A DNA stretch of 64,000 nucleotides from an uncultured Comamonas sp. (GTDB lineage: Bacteria; Pseudomonadota; Gammaproteobacteria; Burkholderiales; Burkholderiaceae_C). Below are positions 51,660 through 60,800 of the stretch, in pieces; the first letter of the stretch is position 1; the number at the start of each line of letters is the position of its first letter. The DNA is taken from NCBI GenBank assembly GCA_947306475.1, contig CAMZGS010000009.1:1-64000 (forward strand), in the 5' to 3' direction. A program made the translations under genes and the position numbers. The notes under the pieces are model-generated. The model was not told the DNA's origin and did not search any database. It saw nothing but the letters and a program-made list of their open reading frames with translations.

Positions 51660-51989
51660 TTACGGCTGCGGTGTGTCCGTATCGGCATCCAGGGCCTGCA
51701 CCTGGGCATCGCACCCGGCGCCTGCGGCAATCCAGCGCCGCGCCAGGCGCACGCGCACCTCGCCCAGCAGGCCCAGGGGCGCCTCGCTGATGGCGCCGCA
51801 CAGGTAGCGCTGCTGTTCCTCGCTCCAGTGCAGCCAATGGCAGGCCCCGCGACGCTTGCGCGACAGCAGCATGCCTATGGGGCAGGGCTCCAGCAGACAG
51901 CACAGCCCGCAGCCATTGCAGGGCGCGCCCACGGGCGGCTTGGGCGGGGCCGCCGGGTGGATCAGGGCGTGGGTGCTGTGGGTGCTCAT
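51660..51989 (-). CDS. YkgJ-like cysteine-cluster protein
   Basis: The 109-residue protein has the pattern CxxCxxCC in PCNGCGLCCLLEPCPIGMLL and further cysteines in RGACHWLHW, RYLCGAI and AGCDAQ. This resembles the YkgJ family, whose cysteines are thought to bind zinc or an iron-sulfur cluster; no function is established. The N-terminal 30 residues are Pro/Ala/His-rich. I use the ATG at 51989; the track start at 52022 has no better ribosome site. It stands alone between putP and htpG, convergent with the former and divergent from the latter. Confidence 0.65.
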   Translation of the reverse strand: MSTHSTHALIHPAAPPKPPVGAPCNGCGLCCLLEPCPIGMLLSRKRRGACHWLHWSEEQQRYLCGAISEAPLGLLGEVRVRLARRWIAAGAGCDAQVQALDADTDTPQP

Positions 51990-52109
51990 ATCGGGCAGCG
52001 ATGCTAAACGCTCACACAGCAAGCGCCCTTGAAATGCCGGGCCGCAGCCCTAATTGCAGCGGCGTTGCCGACGCAGGGTCGGCGCTTTTCTGTTGCTGAC
52101 ATACACCCT

Positions 52110-54062
52110 ATGAGTAAACAAACCCATTCCTTTCAGGCAGAAGTGGCACAGCTGCTGCACCTGGTCACCCATTCGCTGTATTCCAACCCCGAAATTTTCC
52201 TGCGCGAGCTGATCTCCAACGCTTCGGACGCCTGCGACAAGCTGCGCTTTGAGGCCCTGAACGACAGCAGCCTGTACGGCGACCAGCCCAACCTGGAAGT
52301 GCGTCTGTCTTTCGACAAGGACGCCAGGACCATCACCATCACCGACACCGGCATCGGCATGAGCCAGCAGGAGGCCATCGACCACCTGGGCACGATCGCC
52401 AAGAGCGGCACCAAGGCGTTCATGGAGCGTCTCTCCGGCGACCAGAAAGCGGATGCCCAGCTCATCGGCCAGTTTGGCGTGGGTTTTTATTCCGGCTTCA
52501 TCGTGGCCGACAGGATCACCGTCGAATCGCGCCGTGCCGGCCTGCCCGAGACCGAGGCCGTGCGCTGGACCAGCAACGGCACGGGGGATTTCTCGGTCGA
52601 GACCATCACGCGCAAGGAGCGCGGCACCAGCGTCATCCTGCACCTGCGCGAAGACCAGCAGGAGTTCCTGAGCGCCTGGAAGCTCAAGTCCCTGGTGAGC
52701 AAGTATTCCGACCACATCAGCCTGCCCATCCTGATGGAAAAGGAAGAGTGGAAGGACGGCGAAAAAGAGGGTGAGCCCGGCGGCATGGTCAAGACCGGCG
52801 AGTGGGAAACCGTCAACAAGGCCAGCGCCCTGTGGACGCGCCCCAAGAAGGACATCACCACCGAGCAGTACCAGGAGTTCTACAAGTCCATCAGCCACGA
52901 CTACGAAAACCCGCTGGCCTGGGCCCACAACCGCGTCGAAGGCAACACCGAATACACGCAGCTGCTCTACATCCCGGCCAAGGCACCGTTTGACCTGTAC
53001 ACCCGCGACAAGCGCGCAGGCGTCAAGCTCTACGTCAAGCGCGTCTTCATCATGGACGATGCCGAAGCCCTGCTGCCGCAGTACCTGCGCTTTGTCAAAG
53101 GCGTGATCGACTCCAACGACCTGCCCCTGAACGTCAGCCGCGAGCTGCTGCAGGAAAGCCGCGACGTGCGCCTGATCCGCGACGGCTCGGTCAAGCGCGT
53201 GCTGTCCATGCTGGAAGACCTGGCCAAGCACGACAGGCACGAAGCCGCCACCGAAGGTGCCGACGGCGTGACCGACGTGGTCAGCGAAGAGGACAAGGCC
53301 AAGGAAGGCAAGTACACCCAGTTCTACGCCGAGTTCGGTGCCGTGCTCAAGGAAGGCTTGGGCGAAGACTTTGCCAACCGCGAGCGCATCGCCAGGCTGC
53401 TGCGCTTTGCCTCGACCAACAGCGACGCACCCACCGTGAGCCTTGCCGACTACAAGGCACGCATGAAGGAAGGCCAGGAGGCGATCTACTACATCACCGC
53501 CGAGACGCTGGCCGCCGCCAAGAACAGCCCGCAGCTGGAAGTGTTCAAGAAGAAGGGCATCGAAGTGCTGCTCATGACCGACCGGGTCGATGAGTGGGCG
53601 CTCAACTACCTGCACGAGTTCGACGGCACCCCGCTGCAATCGGTGGCCCGTGGCGCCATCGACCTGGGCAAGCTGCAGGATGAGGAAGAGAAGAAGGCCG
53701 CTGAAGAAGCCGCCGAAGCCTTCAAGCCCCTGCTGGCCAAGCTCAAGGAAGCGCTCAAGGACAAGGCCGAGGACGTGCGCGTGACCGCCCGCCTGGTCGA
53801 TTCGCCCGCCTGCCTGGTCGTCAAGGACGGCGACATGAGCAGCCAGATGGCGCGGCTGCTGCGTCAGGCCGGCCAGAGCGTGCCCGTCAGCAAGCCGGTG
53901 CTGGAAGTCAACCCCGAGCACCCGCTGGTCAAGAAGCTCGACGGCAGCGTGCACTTCAACGACCTGGCACACATCCTGTTCGACCAGGCCCTGCTGGCCG
54001 AAGGCGGGCAGCTGGAAGACCCGGCCGCTTACGTCAAGCGCGTCAACGCCCTGCTGGCCTGA
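52110..54062 (+). CDS. htpG: Molecular chaperone HtpG (bacterial Hsp90)
   Basis: HtpG is the bacterial Hsp90 ATPase that helps fold and protect proteins. The 650-residue protein starts [20 protein letters not shown]. It has the GHKL ATP site motifs [30 protein letters not shown] and [11 protein letters not shown]. The middle and C-terminal domains follow without breaks. The track ORF starts 27 codons earlier, but family homology begins at the ATG at 52110. A strong terminator follows. Confidence 0.98.
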   Translation: MSKQTHSFQAEVAQLLHLVTHSLYSNPEIFLRELISNASDACDKLRFEALNDSSLYGDQPNLEVRLSFDKDARTITITDTGIGMSQQEAIDHLGTIAKSGTKAFMERLSGDQKADAQLIGQFGVGFYSGFIVADRITVESRRAGLPETEAVRWTSNGTGDFSVETITRKERGTSVILHLREDQQEFLSAWKLKSLVSKYSDHISLPILMEKEEWKDGEKEGEPGGMVKTGEWETVNKASALWTRPKKDITTEQYQEFYKSISHDYENPLAWAHNRVEGNTEYTQLLYIPAKAPFDLYTRDKRAGVKLYVKRVFIMDDAEALLPQYLRFVKGVIDSNDLPLNVSRELLQESRDVRLIRDGSVKRVLSMLEDLAKHDRHEAATEGADGVTDVVSEEDKAKEGKYTQFYAEFGAVLKEGLGEDFANRERIARLLRFASTNSDAPTVSLADYKARMKEGQEAIYYITAETLAAAKNSPQLEVFKKKGIEVLLMTDRVDEWALNYLHEFDGTPLQSVARGAIDLGKLQDEEEKKAAEEAAEAFKPLLAKLKEALKDKAEDVRVTARLVDSPACLVVKDGDMSSQMARLLRQAGQSVPVSKPVLEVNPEHPLVKKLDGSVHFNDLAHILFDQALLAEGGQLEDPAAYVKRVNALLA

Positions 54063-54090
54063 TTGGTCCGACTGGCGTTAGCGTCCACAC

Positions 54091-54125
54091 AAAAAACCCT
54101 GCCCAATTGCGGGCAGGGTTTTTTT
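54091..54125. terminator. Bidirectional terminator between htpG and the TauE-like gene
   Basis: A 10-bp stem (AACCCTGCCC / GGGCAGGGTT) has six A before it and a T run after it. It can therefore end transcription from both convergent genes. Confidence 0.9.
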
Positions 54126-54147
54126 ATGGTCGCGCTCTCATTAAAAG

Positions 54148-54223
54148 AGCTGGTAGCGCTTGCAAGACGTGGATTTCTAGGTATTTTTCCATTGAAATGC
54201 AATCCATTCAAGCGCAAGCAGCT
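54148..54223 (+). repeat. Intergenic repeat copy 7 (paired arms)
   Basis: AGCTGGTAGCGCTTG (54148-54162) and CAAGCGCAAGCAGCT (54209-54223) are inverted copies that differ in three central bases. The right arm overlaps the last two bases of the minus-strand stop codon. Confidence 0.75.
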
Positions 54224-54989
54224 ATTGTTTCAGGAAGAACAGCACCGTCATGATCAGCCCGGTGGCCACAATGCCCCAGCGCAGCACCGGCGCAGGCAGC
54301 TTGCGCGCCACGCGCGCGCCGCCGTAGCCGCCGGCGGTGGCCGCCACCATCATCAGGAACGCCAGCTTCCACTCGACGATGCCGCCAGCGGCGTACACCC
54401 CCACGGCAATGGCAGTGAGCAGGGCCGAGACCAGGTTCTTCATGCCATTCATGGCGTTGAGCTGCGTCTGCCCCAGCAGGCCAAACAATGCCAGGCACAG
54501 AATGCCCAGTCCGCCGTTGAAATAGCCGCCATACAGCGCCACGGCCAGCATGCCGATGGCCGCCTTGGTCGTCGATGGCGCGCCGTGCTGCTGGCCGGCG
54601 GCCCAGGCCCGGATCTGCGGACCAAAGGCAAACAGCGCCGTGGCGGCCAGCAGCAGCCAGGGCACGATCTTCTGGAACATCTCGTTGGAAGTGACCAGCA
54701 GCAGCCCCGCACCGGCGGCCCCGCCCAGCAGCGAAAGCACCACCGACTGGCGCATCGTCAGCCCCGGCGGGGCCTGCATGTCCTCGCGAAAGCCCCAGGC
54801 GCCGGCGGCGTAGCCCGGCAGCAGCGCCACCGTGCCGGTGGCATTGGCCACCACTGGCGGCACGCCGGTAAAGACCAGGGCCGGCAGCGTCAGAAAACTG
54901 CCGCCGCCTGCGACGGCATTCAATGCTCCGGCGACAAACGCTGCCACCAGCAGCAGCACCACGTGTTCGATGGGACCAAAGAAATCCAT
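54222..54989 (-). CDS. TauE/SafE family sulfite exporter-like permease
   Basis: The 255-residue protein has about seven or eight hydrophobic segments and the family's first-repeat motif AGALNAVAGGGSFLTLPALV, with a related second repeat (GGYFNGGLGILCLALFGL). TauE/SafE (TSUP) proteins move sulfite, sulfoacetate, thiosulfate or related anions. It is divergent from a DUF2892 gene and an ArsR-type regulator that looks like a sulfur sensor, which suggests a role in sulfur-compound export. The 323-base gap to the DUF2892 gene holds promoters only. Confidence 0.85.
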   Translation of the reverse strand: MDFFGPIEHVVLLLVAAFVAGALNAVAGGGSFLTLPALVFTGVPPVVANATGTVALLPGYAAGAWGFREDMQAPPGLTMRQSVVLSLLGGAAGAGLLLVTSNEMFQKIVPWLLLAATALFAFGPQIRAWAAGQQHGAPSTTKAAIGMLAVALYGGYFNGGLGILCLALFGLLGQTQLNAMNGMKNLVSALLTAIAVGVYAAGGIVEWKLAFLMMVAATAGGYGGARVARKLPAPVLRWGIVATGLIMTVLFFLKQ

Positions 54990-55227
54990 GTCTGCCCTTT
55001 TTGTTGTGTGTCTGTGGATGCAATCCTGCGCACGCGTCTCCAGTACGTGCGCGGCCCTGCAGTGAGGGTGTGGGTGGGCATCTTAGGTGCAGATGAGCGC
55101 GGTTGCGGCCATTTGCCGCGCCGCAGCCATCGGGCTGGAGGTGAAACAGCTTTTACCTGCGTGGCGGTAGCGCCGGCGCCGATCGGGTCTGGTCACCGCC
55201 GTGGAAGCGAGGAAGCCGCGCGACGCA

Positions 55228-55270
55228 CAAATAATTTATATTTGTATATATTATTTAGAATGCTATTGCG
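55228..55270. promoter_or_regulatory. AT-rich divergent promoter/operator of the sulfur-response genes
   Basis: This AT-rich stretch in an otherwise GC-rich gap contains TTATATTTGTATATATTATT followed by TAGAATGCTAT. TTAGAAT recalls the AT-rich boxes bound by BigR/SqrR-type ArsR regulators. It lies 43-85 bases before the DUF2892 start. The rest of the gap (54990-55227) shows no gene. Confidence 0.5.
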
Positions 55271-55312
55271 TCACGGTGGCGCGTATCTGTTTTTGTTGCA
55301 AGGAGAGAGAGC

Positions 55313-55522
55313 ATGAAAGCCAACATCGGCGGTATCGACCGCATTTTGCGCATCCTGGTGGGCGTGGTGCTGATTGCCCTGGCCGCTACGGGCACCGTCG
55401 GCTGGTGGGGCTGGCTGGGGGTGATTCCGCTGGCCACGGGCCTGGTGCGTTTTTGTCCGCTGTACCCCCTGCTGGGCATCAGCACCTGCCCGCTGAAGCA
55501 GGGAGGCGCTGAGCAGAAATAA
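55313..55522 (+). CDS. DUF2892 (YgaP-transmembrane-like) small membrane protein
   Basis: The 69-residue protein has two hydrophobic segments (about residues 10-26 and 29-46) and the DUF2892 pattern IDRILRILVGVVLIALA...CPLYPLLGISTCPLK. The same domain forms the membrane anchor of the rhodanese YgaP. Stand-alone copies are common beside rhodanese, persulfide dioxygenase and ArsR genes. AAGGAGAG gives a good ribosome site. It probably shares a transcript with the ArsR-type gene 115 bases downstream. Confidence 0.82.
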   Translation: MKANIGGIDRILRILVGVVLIALAATGTVGWWGWLGVIPLATGLVRFCPLYPLLGISTCPLKQGGAEQK

Positions 55523-55637
55523 GCGGCCAGGACAAGCGGGGAAAACAGGAGGCAAAGCTTGGCCTTATGCGGGACAGAGATTTGTCATGTGGCGTAAGGT
55601 ACTGCCCCCTGAAAACACCTTTGTGAACGTCTGCGTT

Positions 55638-56003
55638 ATGACCGCTGTCACCACCTTGCCCGCCACCGCCACTGAGATGGACATGGATGCCGTGCGCCAG
55701 CACGCGGCCGAGGTGGTGAGCACCCTCAAAGTGCTGGGCAATATCGACCGCCTGATGCTGCTGTGCCAGCTGGTGCAGCAGGAGCGTACGGTGGGCGAGC
55801 TGGAGCAGCTCACCGGCATCACCCAGCCCACGCTGTCGCAGCAACTGGGCGTGCTGCGCCGCGAGGGCGTGGTCGGCACGCGCCGCACGGGCAAGTTCAT
55901 CTGGTACCGGCTGGAAGATGGGCGTACCCTGCAGATCATGCAGGCGCTCTACGCACTGTTTTGTGCGCCTGGGGCGACGGCAGCCCAGTCCGCCGCCGCC
56001 TGA
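55638..56003 (+). CDS. ArsR family regulator, BigR/SqrR-like with two cysteines
   Basis: The 121-residue protein has a winged helix-turn-helix (VGELEQLTGITQPTLSQQLG, then VLRREGVVGTRRTGKFIWYR). Cys43 in DRLMLLCQL and Cys109 in YALFCAPG match the two cysteines of BigR and SqrR, which form a di- or polysulfide link when hydrogen sulfide or persulfides are present and then leave DNA. No metal-site CVC motif of classical ArsR is present. Neighbours (TauE-like, DUF2892) fit a sulfide response. The start is uncertain; the track gives 55587, 17 codons earlier. Confidence 0.8.
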   Translation: MTAVTTLPATATEMDMDAVRQHAAEVVSTLKVLGNIDRLMLLCQLVQQERTVGELEQLTGITQPTLSQQLGVLRREGVVGTRRTGKFIWYRLEDGRTLQIMQALYALFCAPGATAAQSAAA

Positions 56004-56029
56004 TATCTCCCAATACTTCCCAGTACTTC

Positions 56030-56494
56030 CTAATCCTTGGCGTAGGGGTCGGCGTAGCCGAGCTCCTGCATGATGGCGGTTTCGTAGTCCTCCATCTCCT
56101 GCGCGTCTTCCTCGCTGGTTTCGTGGTCCCAGCCCTGGGCGTGCAGCGTGCCGTGTACCAGCAGGTGGGCGTAGTGCTCTTCCAGCGTTTTGTTTTGCTC
56201 TTGCGCCTCGCGCGCGACCACCGGGGCGCACAGCACCAGGTCGGCCAGCACCAGCGGCTCCTGCTGGTAGTCGAAGGTGAGCACGTTGGTGGCGTAGTCC
56301 TTGTTGCGGTACTGGGCATTGAGCTGTTGCCCCTCGTCAGCGGCAACGATGCGCACGGTGATTTCGGCATCCAAGCTGAGCGCATGGCGGATCCAGCGCG
56401 TCACGCGGCTGCGCGTGAGCACGGCGCGGTGCGTGGCCACGTCTTCAATATCGCGGCCAAATTGCAGGGAAAGTTGCAGTTGATTTAGAGCCAT
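56030..56494 (-). CDS. ybeY: Endoribonuclease YbeY
   Basis: YbeY is a metal-dependent RNase needed for 16S rRNA 3' maturation and ribosome quality control. The 154-residue protein has the zinc motif HxxxHxxGxDH in LLVHGTLHAQGWDHE and the upstream YATNVLTFDY. It lies 54 bases after phoH on the minus strand, the conserved phoH-ybeY order. A copy of the intergenic repeat sits between the two. Confidence 0.95.
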   Translation of the reverse strand: MALNQLQLSLQFGRDIEDVATHRAVLTRSRVTRWIRHALSLDAEITVRIVAADEGQQLNAQYRNKDYATNVLTFDYQQEPLVLADLVLCAPVVAREAQEQNKTLEEHYAHLLVHGTLHAQGWDHETSEEDAQEMEDYETAIMQELGYADPYAKD

Positions 56495-56495
56495 T

Positions 56496-56540
56496 TTGGC
56501 CTCCAGTCCTTACGCAGCAAGCGCGGACAGCTATAAAAAT
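56496..56540 (+). repeat. Intergenic repeat copy 8 (single arm)
   Basis: GCAAGCGCGGACAGCTAT matches the family core with one change. It fills the gap between phoH and ybeY and lies antisense to that operon. Confidence 0.8.
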
Positions 56541-56548
56541 AAGAAAAA

Positions 56549-57481
56549 TCAGCGGGCTTGGGCATCGTAGGCATCGACAATGCGCGCCACCAACGGGTGG
56601 CGCACCACGTCGGCGCTGGACAGGCGCGTGATGGCAATGCCGCGCACACGCTTGAGCACGCGCTCGGCATCGATCAGGCCGCTCAGGCTGCCCCGGGGCA
56701 GGTCGATCTGGCTGACGTCGCCCGTCACCACCGCCTTGGTGCCAAAGCCGATGCGTGTCAGGAACATCTTCATCTGCTCGGGCGTGGTGTTCTGCGCCTC
56801 GTCCAGGATCACAAAGGCATTGTTGAGCGTGCGCCCGCGCATGAAGGCCAGCGGCGCGATCTCCAGCGTGTTGCGCTCAAAGGCCTTTTGCACCTTCTCG
56901 TAGCCCATCAGCTCGTAGAGCGCGTCGTACAGCGGGCGCAGGTAGGGGTCGACCTTTTGCGTCAGGTCACCCGGCAGAAAGCCCAGGCGCTCGCCCGCCT
57001 CCACCGCCGGGCGGGTGAGCACGATGCGCTGCACGCTGCCTTTTTCCAGGGCATCGACGGCGCAGGCCACGGCCAGATAGGTCTTGCCCGTGCCCGCCGG
57101 GCCAATGCCAAAGGTGATGTCGTGCTGGGCAATGTTGTCTAAGTACAGCGCTTGGTTGGGCGTGCGCGCGCGCAGATTGCCCTTGCGGGTGTGCAGCTCC
57201 AGCGCATCGGGCGCGGCTTGCAGCATGTGGGCGTCGCCCGCCAAGGTGAGCTGCACCATGTCGTCGCTGATGGGGTCGTCGGCCAGTTCGTACAGCGCCT
57301 GCAACACGTCCAGCGCCTGATTGGCCTTGGCCTTGGGGCCGTCGATCTTGAACTGCTCATGGCGGTGGGCAATGCCCACTTGCAGGGCGTTTTCGATGGT
57401 GCGCAGGTGCTGGTCGGCCGGGCCGCACAGATGCGAGAGGCGGGTGTTGTTGTGGGGGGTAAAGGTGTGGCGCAGGATCAC
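56549..57481 (-). CDS. phoH: PhoH-like ATPase (YbeZ)
   Basis: The 310-residue protein has an N-terminal KH-like region and a P-loop ATPase domain, with Walker A in GIGPAGTGKTYLAVACAV and Walker B in FVILDEAQNTTPEQ. PhoH/YbeZ acts with YbeY in RNA metabolism. The start codon is GTG at 57481; AGGGA is 12 bases upstream, which is wide. It is divergent from ruvA, and the 88-base gap holds a GCCGCCA/TGGCGGC hairpin at 57507-57533. Confidence 0.95.
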   Translation of the reverse strand: MILRHTFTPHNNTRLSHLCGPADQHLRTIENALQVGIAHRHEQFKIDGPKAKANQALDVLQALYELADDPISDDMVQLTLAGDAHMLQAAPDALELHTRKGNLRARTPNQALYLDNIAQHDITFGIGPAGTGKTYLAVACAVDALEKGSVQRIVLTRPAVEAGERLGFLPGDLTQKVDPYLRPLYDALYELMGYEKVQKAFERNTLEIAPLAFMRGRTLNNAFVILDEAQNTTPEQMKMFLTRIGFGTKAVVTGDVSQIDLPRGSLSGLIDAERVLKRVRGIAITRLSSADVVRHPLVARIVDAYDAQAR

Positions 57482-57569
57482 GCGGATAATTCCCTAAAGG
57501 ACAAAAGCCGCCAAACCCGTGGTCCGTGGCGGCGCTAACAAACAGCCTTGGGGCTGAAAGAGGAAAGCA

Positions 57570-58151
57570 ATGATAGGCAAATTGACTGGCACGCTGGCAG
57601 CCAAGCATCCCCCGGAGGTGATCATCGATTGCCACGGCGTGGGCTACGAGGTGCAGGTGCCCATGGGCACCTTTTACCAGCTGCCCGCTGTGGGCCAAAG
57701 CGTCAGTTTGCTGACGCATTTTGTCGTGCGCGAAGATGCCCAGTTGCTCTATGGTTTTGCCACGGCCCAGGAGCGCCAGACCTTTCGCGAGCTGATCAAG
57801 GTCAGCGGCGTGGGGCCGCGCACGGCGCTGTCCATCCTGTCGGGCCTGAGCGCCGACGATCTGGCCCAGGCGGTGAGCCTGCAGGAAGTGGGGCGTTTGG
57901 TGAAAGTGCCCGGCATCGGCAAAAAAACCGCCGAGCGCCTGCTGCTCGAACTCAAGGGCAAGCTGGGCGATGCCATCAGCGCCGGCAGCAGCGCCCTGCA
58001 GGCCACCAGCGCCGAGCGCGCCGACATCCTGCAAGCGCTGCTGGCGCTGGGCTACAACGACAAGGAGGCCAATGCCGCCCTCAAGGCCCTGCCTGCCGAT
58101 GTGGGCGTGAGCGAGGGCATCAAACTGGCGCTGAAGGCATTGGCTAAATAA
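57570..58151 (+). CDS. ruvA: Holliday junction DNA helicase RuvA
   Basis: RuvA binds Holliday junctions and loads RuvB for branch migration. The 193-residue protein starts [20 protein letters not shown] (OB-fold domain I). It has two helix-hairpin-helix motifs ([13 protein letters not shown] and [19 protein letters not shown]) and the C-terminal RuvB-contact domain. GAGGAAAG precedes the ATG. ruvB follows after a 64-base gap that contains a repeat copy. ruvC is not in the window. Confidence 0.97.
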   Translation: MIGKLTGTLAAKHPPEVIIDCHGVGYEVQVPMGTFYQLPAVGQSVSLLTHFVVREDAQLLYGFATAQERQTFRELIKVSGVGPRTALSILSGLSADDLAQAVSLQEVGRLVKVPGIGKKTAERLLLELKGKLGDAISAGSSALQATSAERADILQALLALGYNDKEANAALKALPADVGVSEGIKLALKALAK

Positions 58152-58156
58152 TTTAA

Positions 58157-58204
58157 GCAAAATCGGCCTCAAACCCTTATCCAGCAAGCGCTGACAGCTA
58201 TTTA
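58157..58204 (+). repeat. Intergenic repeat copy 9 (single arm, consensus)
   Basis: AACCCTTATCCAGCAAGCGC followed by TGACAGCTAT is the cleanest copy of the family in this window. It fills most of the ruvA-ruvB gap and ends 11 bases before the ruvB ATG. Confidence 0.88.
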
Positions 58205-58215
58205 TTCAGGAATTC

Positions 58216-59280
58216 ATGAGCATCCACACCGAAGATTTTGGCCAGGGCCCGGGCAGTGCGCCCGCCCCGGCACAGCGCCTGGTGGCCGCCACCAGCGCCT
58301 CGCGCGGCGAAGAGGCGCTGGAGCGCGCCCTGCGCCCCAAGCTGTTGCAGGACTATGTGGGCCAGAGCAAGGCGCGCGCGCAGTTGGAAATCTTCATCGG
58401 CGCCGCCAAAAAGCGCGCCGAGGCGCTCGATCATGTGCTGCTGTTTGGCCCGCCGGGGCTGGGCAAGACGACGCTGTCGCACATCATCGCCGCCGAGCTG
58501 GGGGTGAACCTGCGCCAGACCAGTGGCCCGGTGCTGGAAAAACCCAAGGATCTGGCCGCGCTGCTTACCGGTCTGGAGGCGGGCGATGTGCTGTTCATCG
58601 ACGAGATCCACCGCCTCTCCCCCGTGGTGGAGGAAATCCTCTACCCCGCGCTGGAGGACTACCAGATCGACATCATGATCGGCGAAGGCCCAGCGGCGCG
58701 CTCGATCAAGCTGGACTTGCAGCCCTTTACCTTGGTGGGGGCCACCACGCGCGCGGGCATGCTCACCAATCCGCTGCGCGACCGCTTTGGCATCGTGGCG
58801 CGGCTGGAGTTTTATACGCCGCAAGAACTCGAGCGCATCGTCACGCGTAGCGCCGGTTTGCTGCATGCGCCCATCGACGAGGCAGGGGCGATGGAGATCG
58901 CCCGGCGCTCGCGCGGCACGCCACGCATTGCCAACCGTCTGCTGCGCCGTGTGCGCGACTTTGCCGATGTGAAGGGCGACGGCACCATCACCCAGGAGAT
59001 TGCCGCGCAGGCGCTGGCCATGCTGGACGTCGATCCCGAAGGCTTTGATGTGATGGACCGCAAGCTGCTCGAAGCCGTGATCCACCGCTTTGATGGCGGG
59101 CCGGTGGGCGTGGACAACATCGCCGCCAGCATTGGCGAGGATGCCGGCACGATTGAAGACGTGATTGAACCCTACCTCATCCAGCAGGGCTATCTGCAAC
59201 GCACCCCGCGCGGGCGCGTGGCCACGCAGGCGGCCTGGCGCCATCTGGGGCTGACGCCGCCCCAGGGCTGGCAGGCGTAG
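58216..59280 (+). CDS. ruvB: Holliday junction branch migration ATPase RuvB
   Basis: RuvB is the hexameric AAA+ motor that drives branch migration with RuvA. The 354-residue protein has Walker A in [18 protein letters not shown], Walker B in [12 protein letters not shown], sensor 1 in [10 protein letters not shown] and the arginine finger in NPLRDRFGI. The DNA-binding winged helix ends the protein. The N-terminal 25 residues are variable. It converges on a GGDEF gene with a 9-base gap. Confidence 0.98.
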   Translation: MSIHTEDFGQGPGSAPAPAQRLVAATSASRGEEALERALRPKLLQDYVGQSKARAQLEIFIGAAKKRAEALDHVLLFGPPGLGKTTLSHIIAAELGVNLRQTSGPVLEKPKDLAALLTGLEAGDVLFIDEIHRLSPVVEEILYPALEDYQIDIMIGEGPAARSIKLDLQPFTLVGATTRAGMLTNPLRDRFGIVARLEFYTPQELERIVTRSAGLLHAPIDEAGAMEIARRSRGTPRIANRLLRRVRDFADVKGDGTITQEIAAQALAMLDVDPEGFDVMDRKLLEAVIHRFDGGPVGVDNIAASIGEDAGTIEDVIEPYLIQQGYLQRTPRGRVATQAAWRHLGLTPPQGWQA

Positions 59281-59289
59281 CGCGGCTGG

Positions 59290-60033
59290 CTAGGCGGCAG
59301 CGTCCGCGCTGAACCGGCTGAACAGGGCGCAGCGCTGGCTGCCCTCTGCGCCCTGCTTGGCCTGGCACAGGGCGACGTCGGCGTCGTGCAGCATCTGGTC
59401 GATGTTGCGGTAGTGGCGGTGGCCGGGGGTGATGCCGATGCTGACCGGCACCTGCAGCGCGCGCTCGGCAATGTGCATGGGCTGCTGCATGGCGAGCTGG
59501 ATGCGCTGGGCCATGCGCTCGGCAGCCTCGGGCTGGCTGCCGGTGTCGGCCAGGACGACGAATTCATCGCCCGAAATGCGCGCGACCACGTCCGTGGGGC
59601 GCACGCTCTCCAGCAGGCGCTGGGCCAGCTCGTAGAGCACGGCATCGCCCGCCTGGTGGCCCAGGTCGTCGTTGAAGTGCTTGAAGCCGTCGATGTCCAG
59701 ATACAGCAGGGCAAAGCCGCGCTCGGGGTAGCGGCGCAGGCGTGCCAGTGCGCGCTGCAGCTGATCGCGCATGAACAGCAGGTTGGGCAGGGTGGTGAGT
59801 GCATCGTGCATCACCTGGTGCTCCAGCTGGTGCTGGATCTGCTCGCGCATGGCCACCTCGTCCCGCAGCTCCAGGGTGAGGGCGTGGGTATGTTCCTGCA
59901 ACTCGCGCACGGCCGCCTGCAGTTGTGCGACGACATCGGGCGGCACGCCGTATTGCGGCAGGTGCTCGATCAGGTCGATGGCCGAGCTGAGGTCGGAAGT
60001 GGTGCTGTAGGGTTCGTGGGCAGCGTAGCTCAT
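59290..60033 (-). CDS. Cytoplasmic GGDEF domain protein (diguanylate cyclase)
   Basis: The 247-residue protein has a short helical N-terminus that looks like a coiled coil (about residues 37-75) and a GGDEF domain with DALTTLPNLLFMRDQLQR at its start. The active-site loop is RISGDEF, an SGDEF variant that is found in active enzymes. An RxxD inhibitory site (RPTD) lies five residues upstream. There is no membrane segment or recognisable sensor domain, so any input probably comes through the coiled coil. It is the second diguanylate cyclase in the window. Confidence 0.85.
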   Translation of the reverse strand: MSYAAHEPYSTTSDLSSAIDLIEHLPQYGVPPDVVAQLQAAVRELQEHTHALTLELRDEVAMREQIQHQLEHQVMHDALTTLPNLLFMRDQLQRALARLRRYPERGFALLYLDIDGFKHFNDDLGHQAGDAVLYELAQRLLESVRPTDVVARISGDEFVVLADTGSQPEAAERMAQRIQLAMQQPMHIAERALQVPVSIGITPGHRHYRNIDQMLHDADVALCQAKQGAEGSQRCALFSRFSADAAA

Positions 60034-60105
60034 GGGTGGGGCGCGGGCGGGGAGCCTCTGGTTGGGCGTGGTGCGCCGCGTATTGTGTCAGTATGCGCGG
60101 ATTTA

Positions 60106-60130
60106 TCCACCCATTGATTCCACCCATTGA
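60106..60130 (+). repeat. Tandem 12-bp repeat before the isomerase gene
   Basis: TCCACCCATTGA occurs twice (60106-60117 and 60119-60130), one base apart. The second copy runs into the GAGGAG ribosome site of the next gene. Confidence 0.8.
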
Positions 60131-60142
60131 GGAGCCTGCGCC

Positions 60143-60790
60143 ATGCGTGAAATAACGTGTTATCTGGACTTTGCCTCGCCCTATGCGTGGCTGGCGTTTG
60201 CCCAGTTGCCGCAAACGCTGGAAGGGGTGCACTACCACGTGAGCTACCGGCCAGTGCTGCTGGGCGCCTTGCTCAAGCAGTGGGGCAACCCGGGGCCGGC
60301 GGCGATTGCGCCCAAGCGCGCCTGGCTGTATCGCCACGTGAGCTGGCTGGGGCAGCTCCTGGGCGTCGAGCTGCAGATGCCGGCACGTCATCCCTTTTCG
60401 TCGCTGCCCCTGCTGCGGCTGGCGCTGCAATGCAGCCCGGCCAGCGGAGCCGGGGCCGGCACCATCAACCGCTTTGTGGCAGAGACGGTGCTGCGCCATG
60501 TCTGGCAGGGCGGACACGATGCCCTGGACCCGCAGCGACTGGCCGAGCTGGAGCAGCGCCTGCAACCGCAACTGCGCTGCACCCTGGAAGAGGCCAAGGC
60601 GCTGCTGCGCAGCAACACCGAGATGGCGGCCGAGCGTGGCGTGTTCGGCGTGCCCGCGTTCGAGGTCGATGGGCACGTGTTCTGGGGGCTGGACAGCCTG
60701 CCCATGTTGCGGGCCTGTGTGCAGGACGACCCCTGGTTTACCCAGCATTGGCAGGCGCTTGCAAGCGTGGAGCAAGGCTTGGAACGTTGA
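60143..60790 (+). CDS. DsbA-fold 2-hydroxychromene-2-carboxylate isomerase-like protein
   Basis: The 215-residue protein begins with CYLDFASPYAWLAFAQLPQT, the start of the kappa-GST/HCCA isomerase family, with the Ser of SPY in place of the DsbA cysteines. It ends with the family motif RGVFGVPAFEVDGHVFWGLD (cis-Pro region plus the tail). HCCA isomerases act with glutathione in naphthalene breakdown, but many relatives lie outside such pathways, and no aromatic degradation gene is nearby here. The true substrate is unknown. GAGGAG is 9 bases before the ATG. Confidence 0.85.
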   Translation: MREITCYLDFASPYAWLAFAQLPQTLEGVHYHVSYRPVLLGALLKQWGNPGPAAIAPKRAWLYRHVSWLGQLLGVELQMPARHPFSSLPLLRLALQCSPASGAGAGTINRFVAETVLRHVWQGGHDALDPQRLAELEQRLQPQLRCTLEEAKALLRSNTEMAAERGVFGVPAFEVDGHVFWGLDSLPMLRACVQDDPWFTQHWQALASVEQGLER

Positions 60791-60800
60791 ATAGCACGTC

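Noticed and set aside
54063-55316. Plus-strand ORF of 417 codons opposite the TauE-like gene
   Set aside because: It includes the terminator and repeat as codons and mirrors a clear membrane transporter on the other strand.
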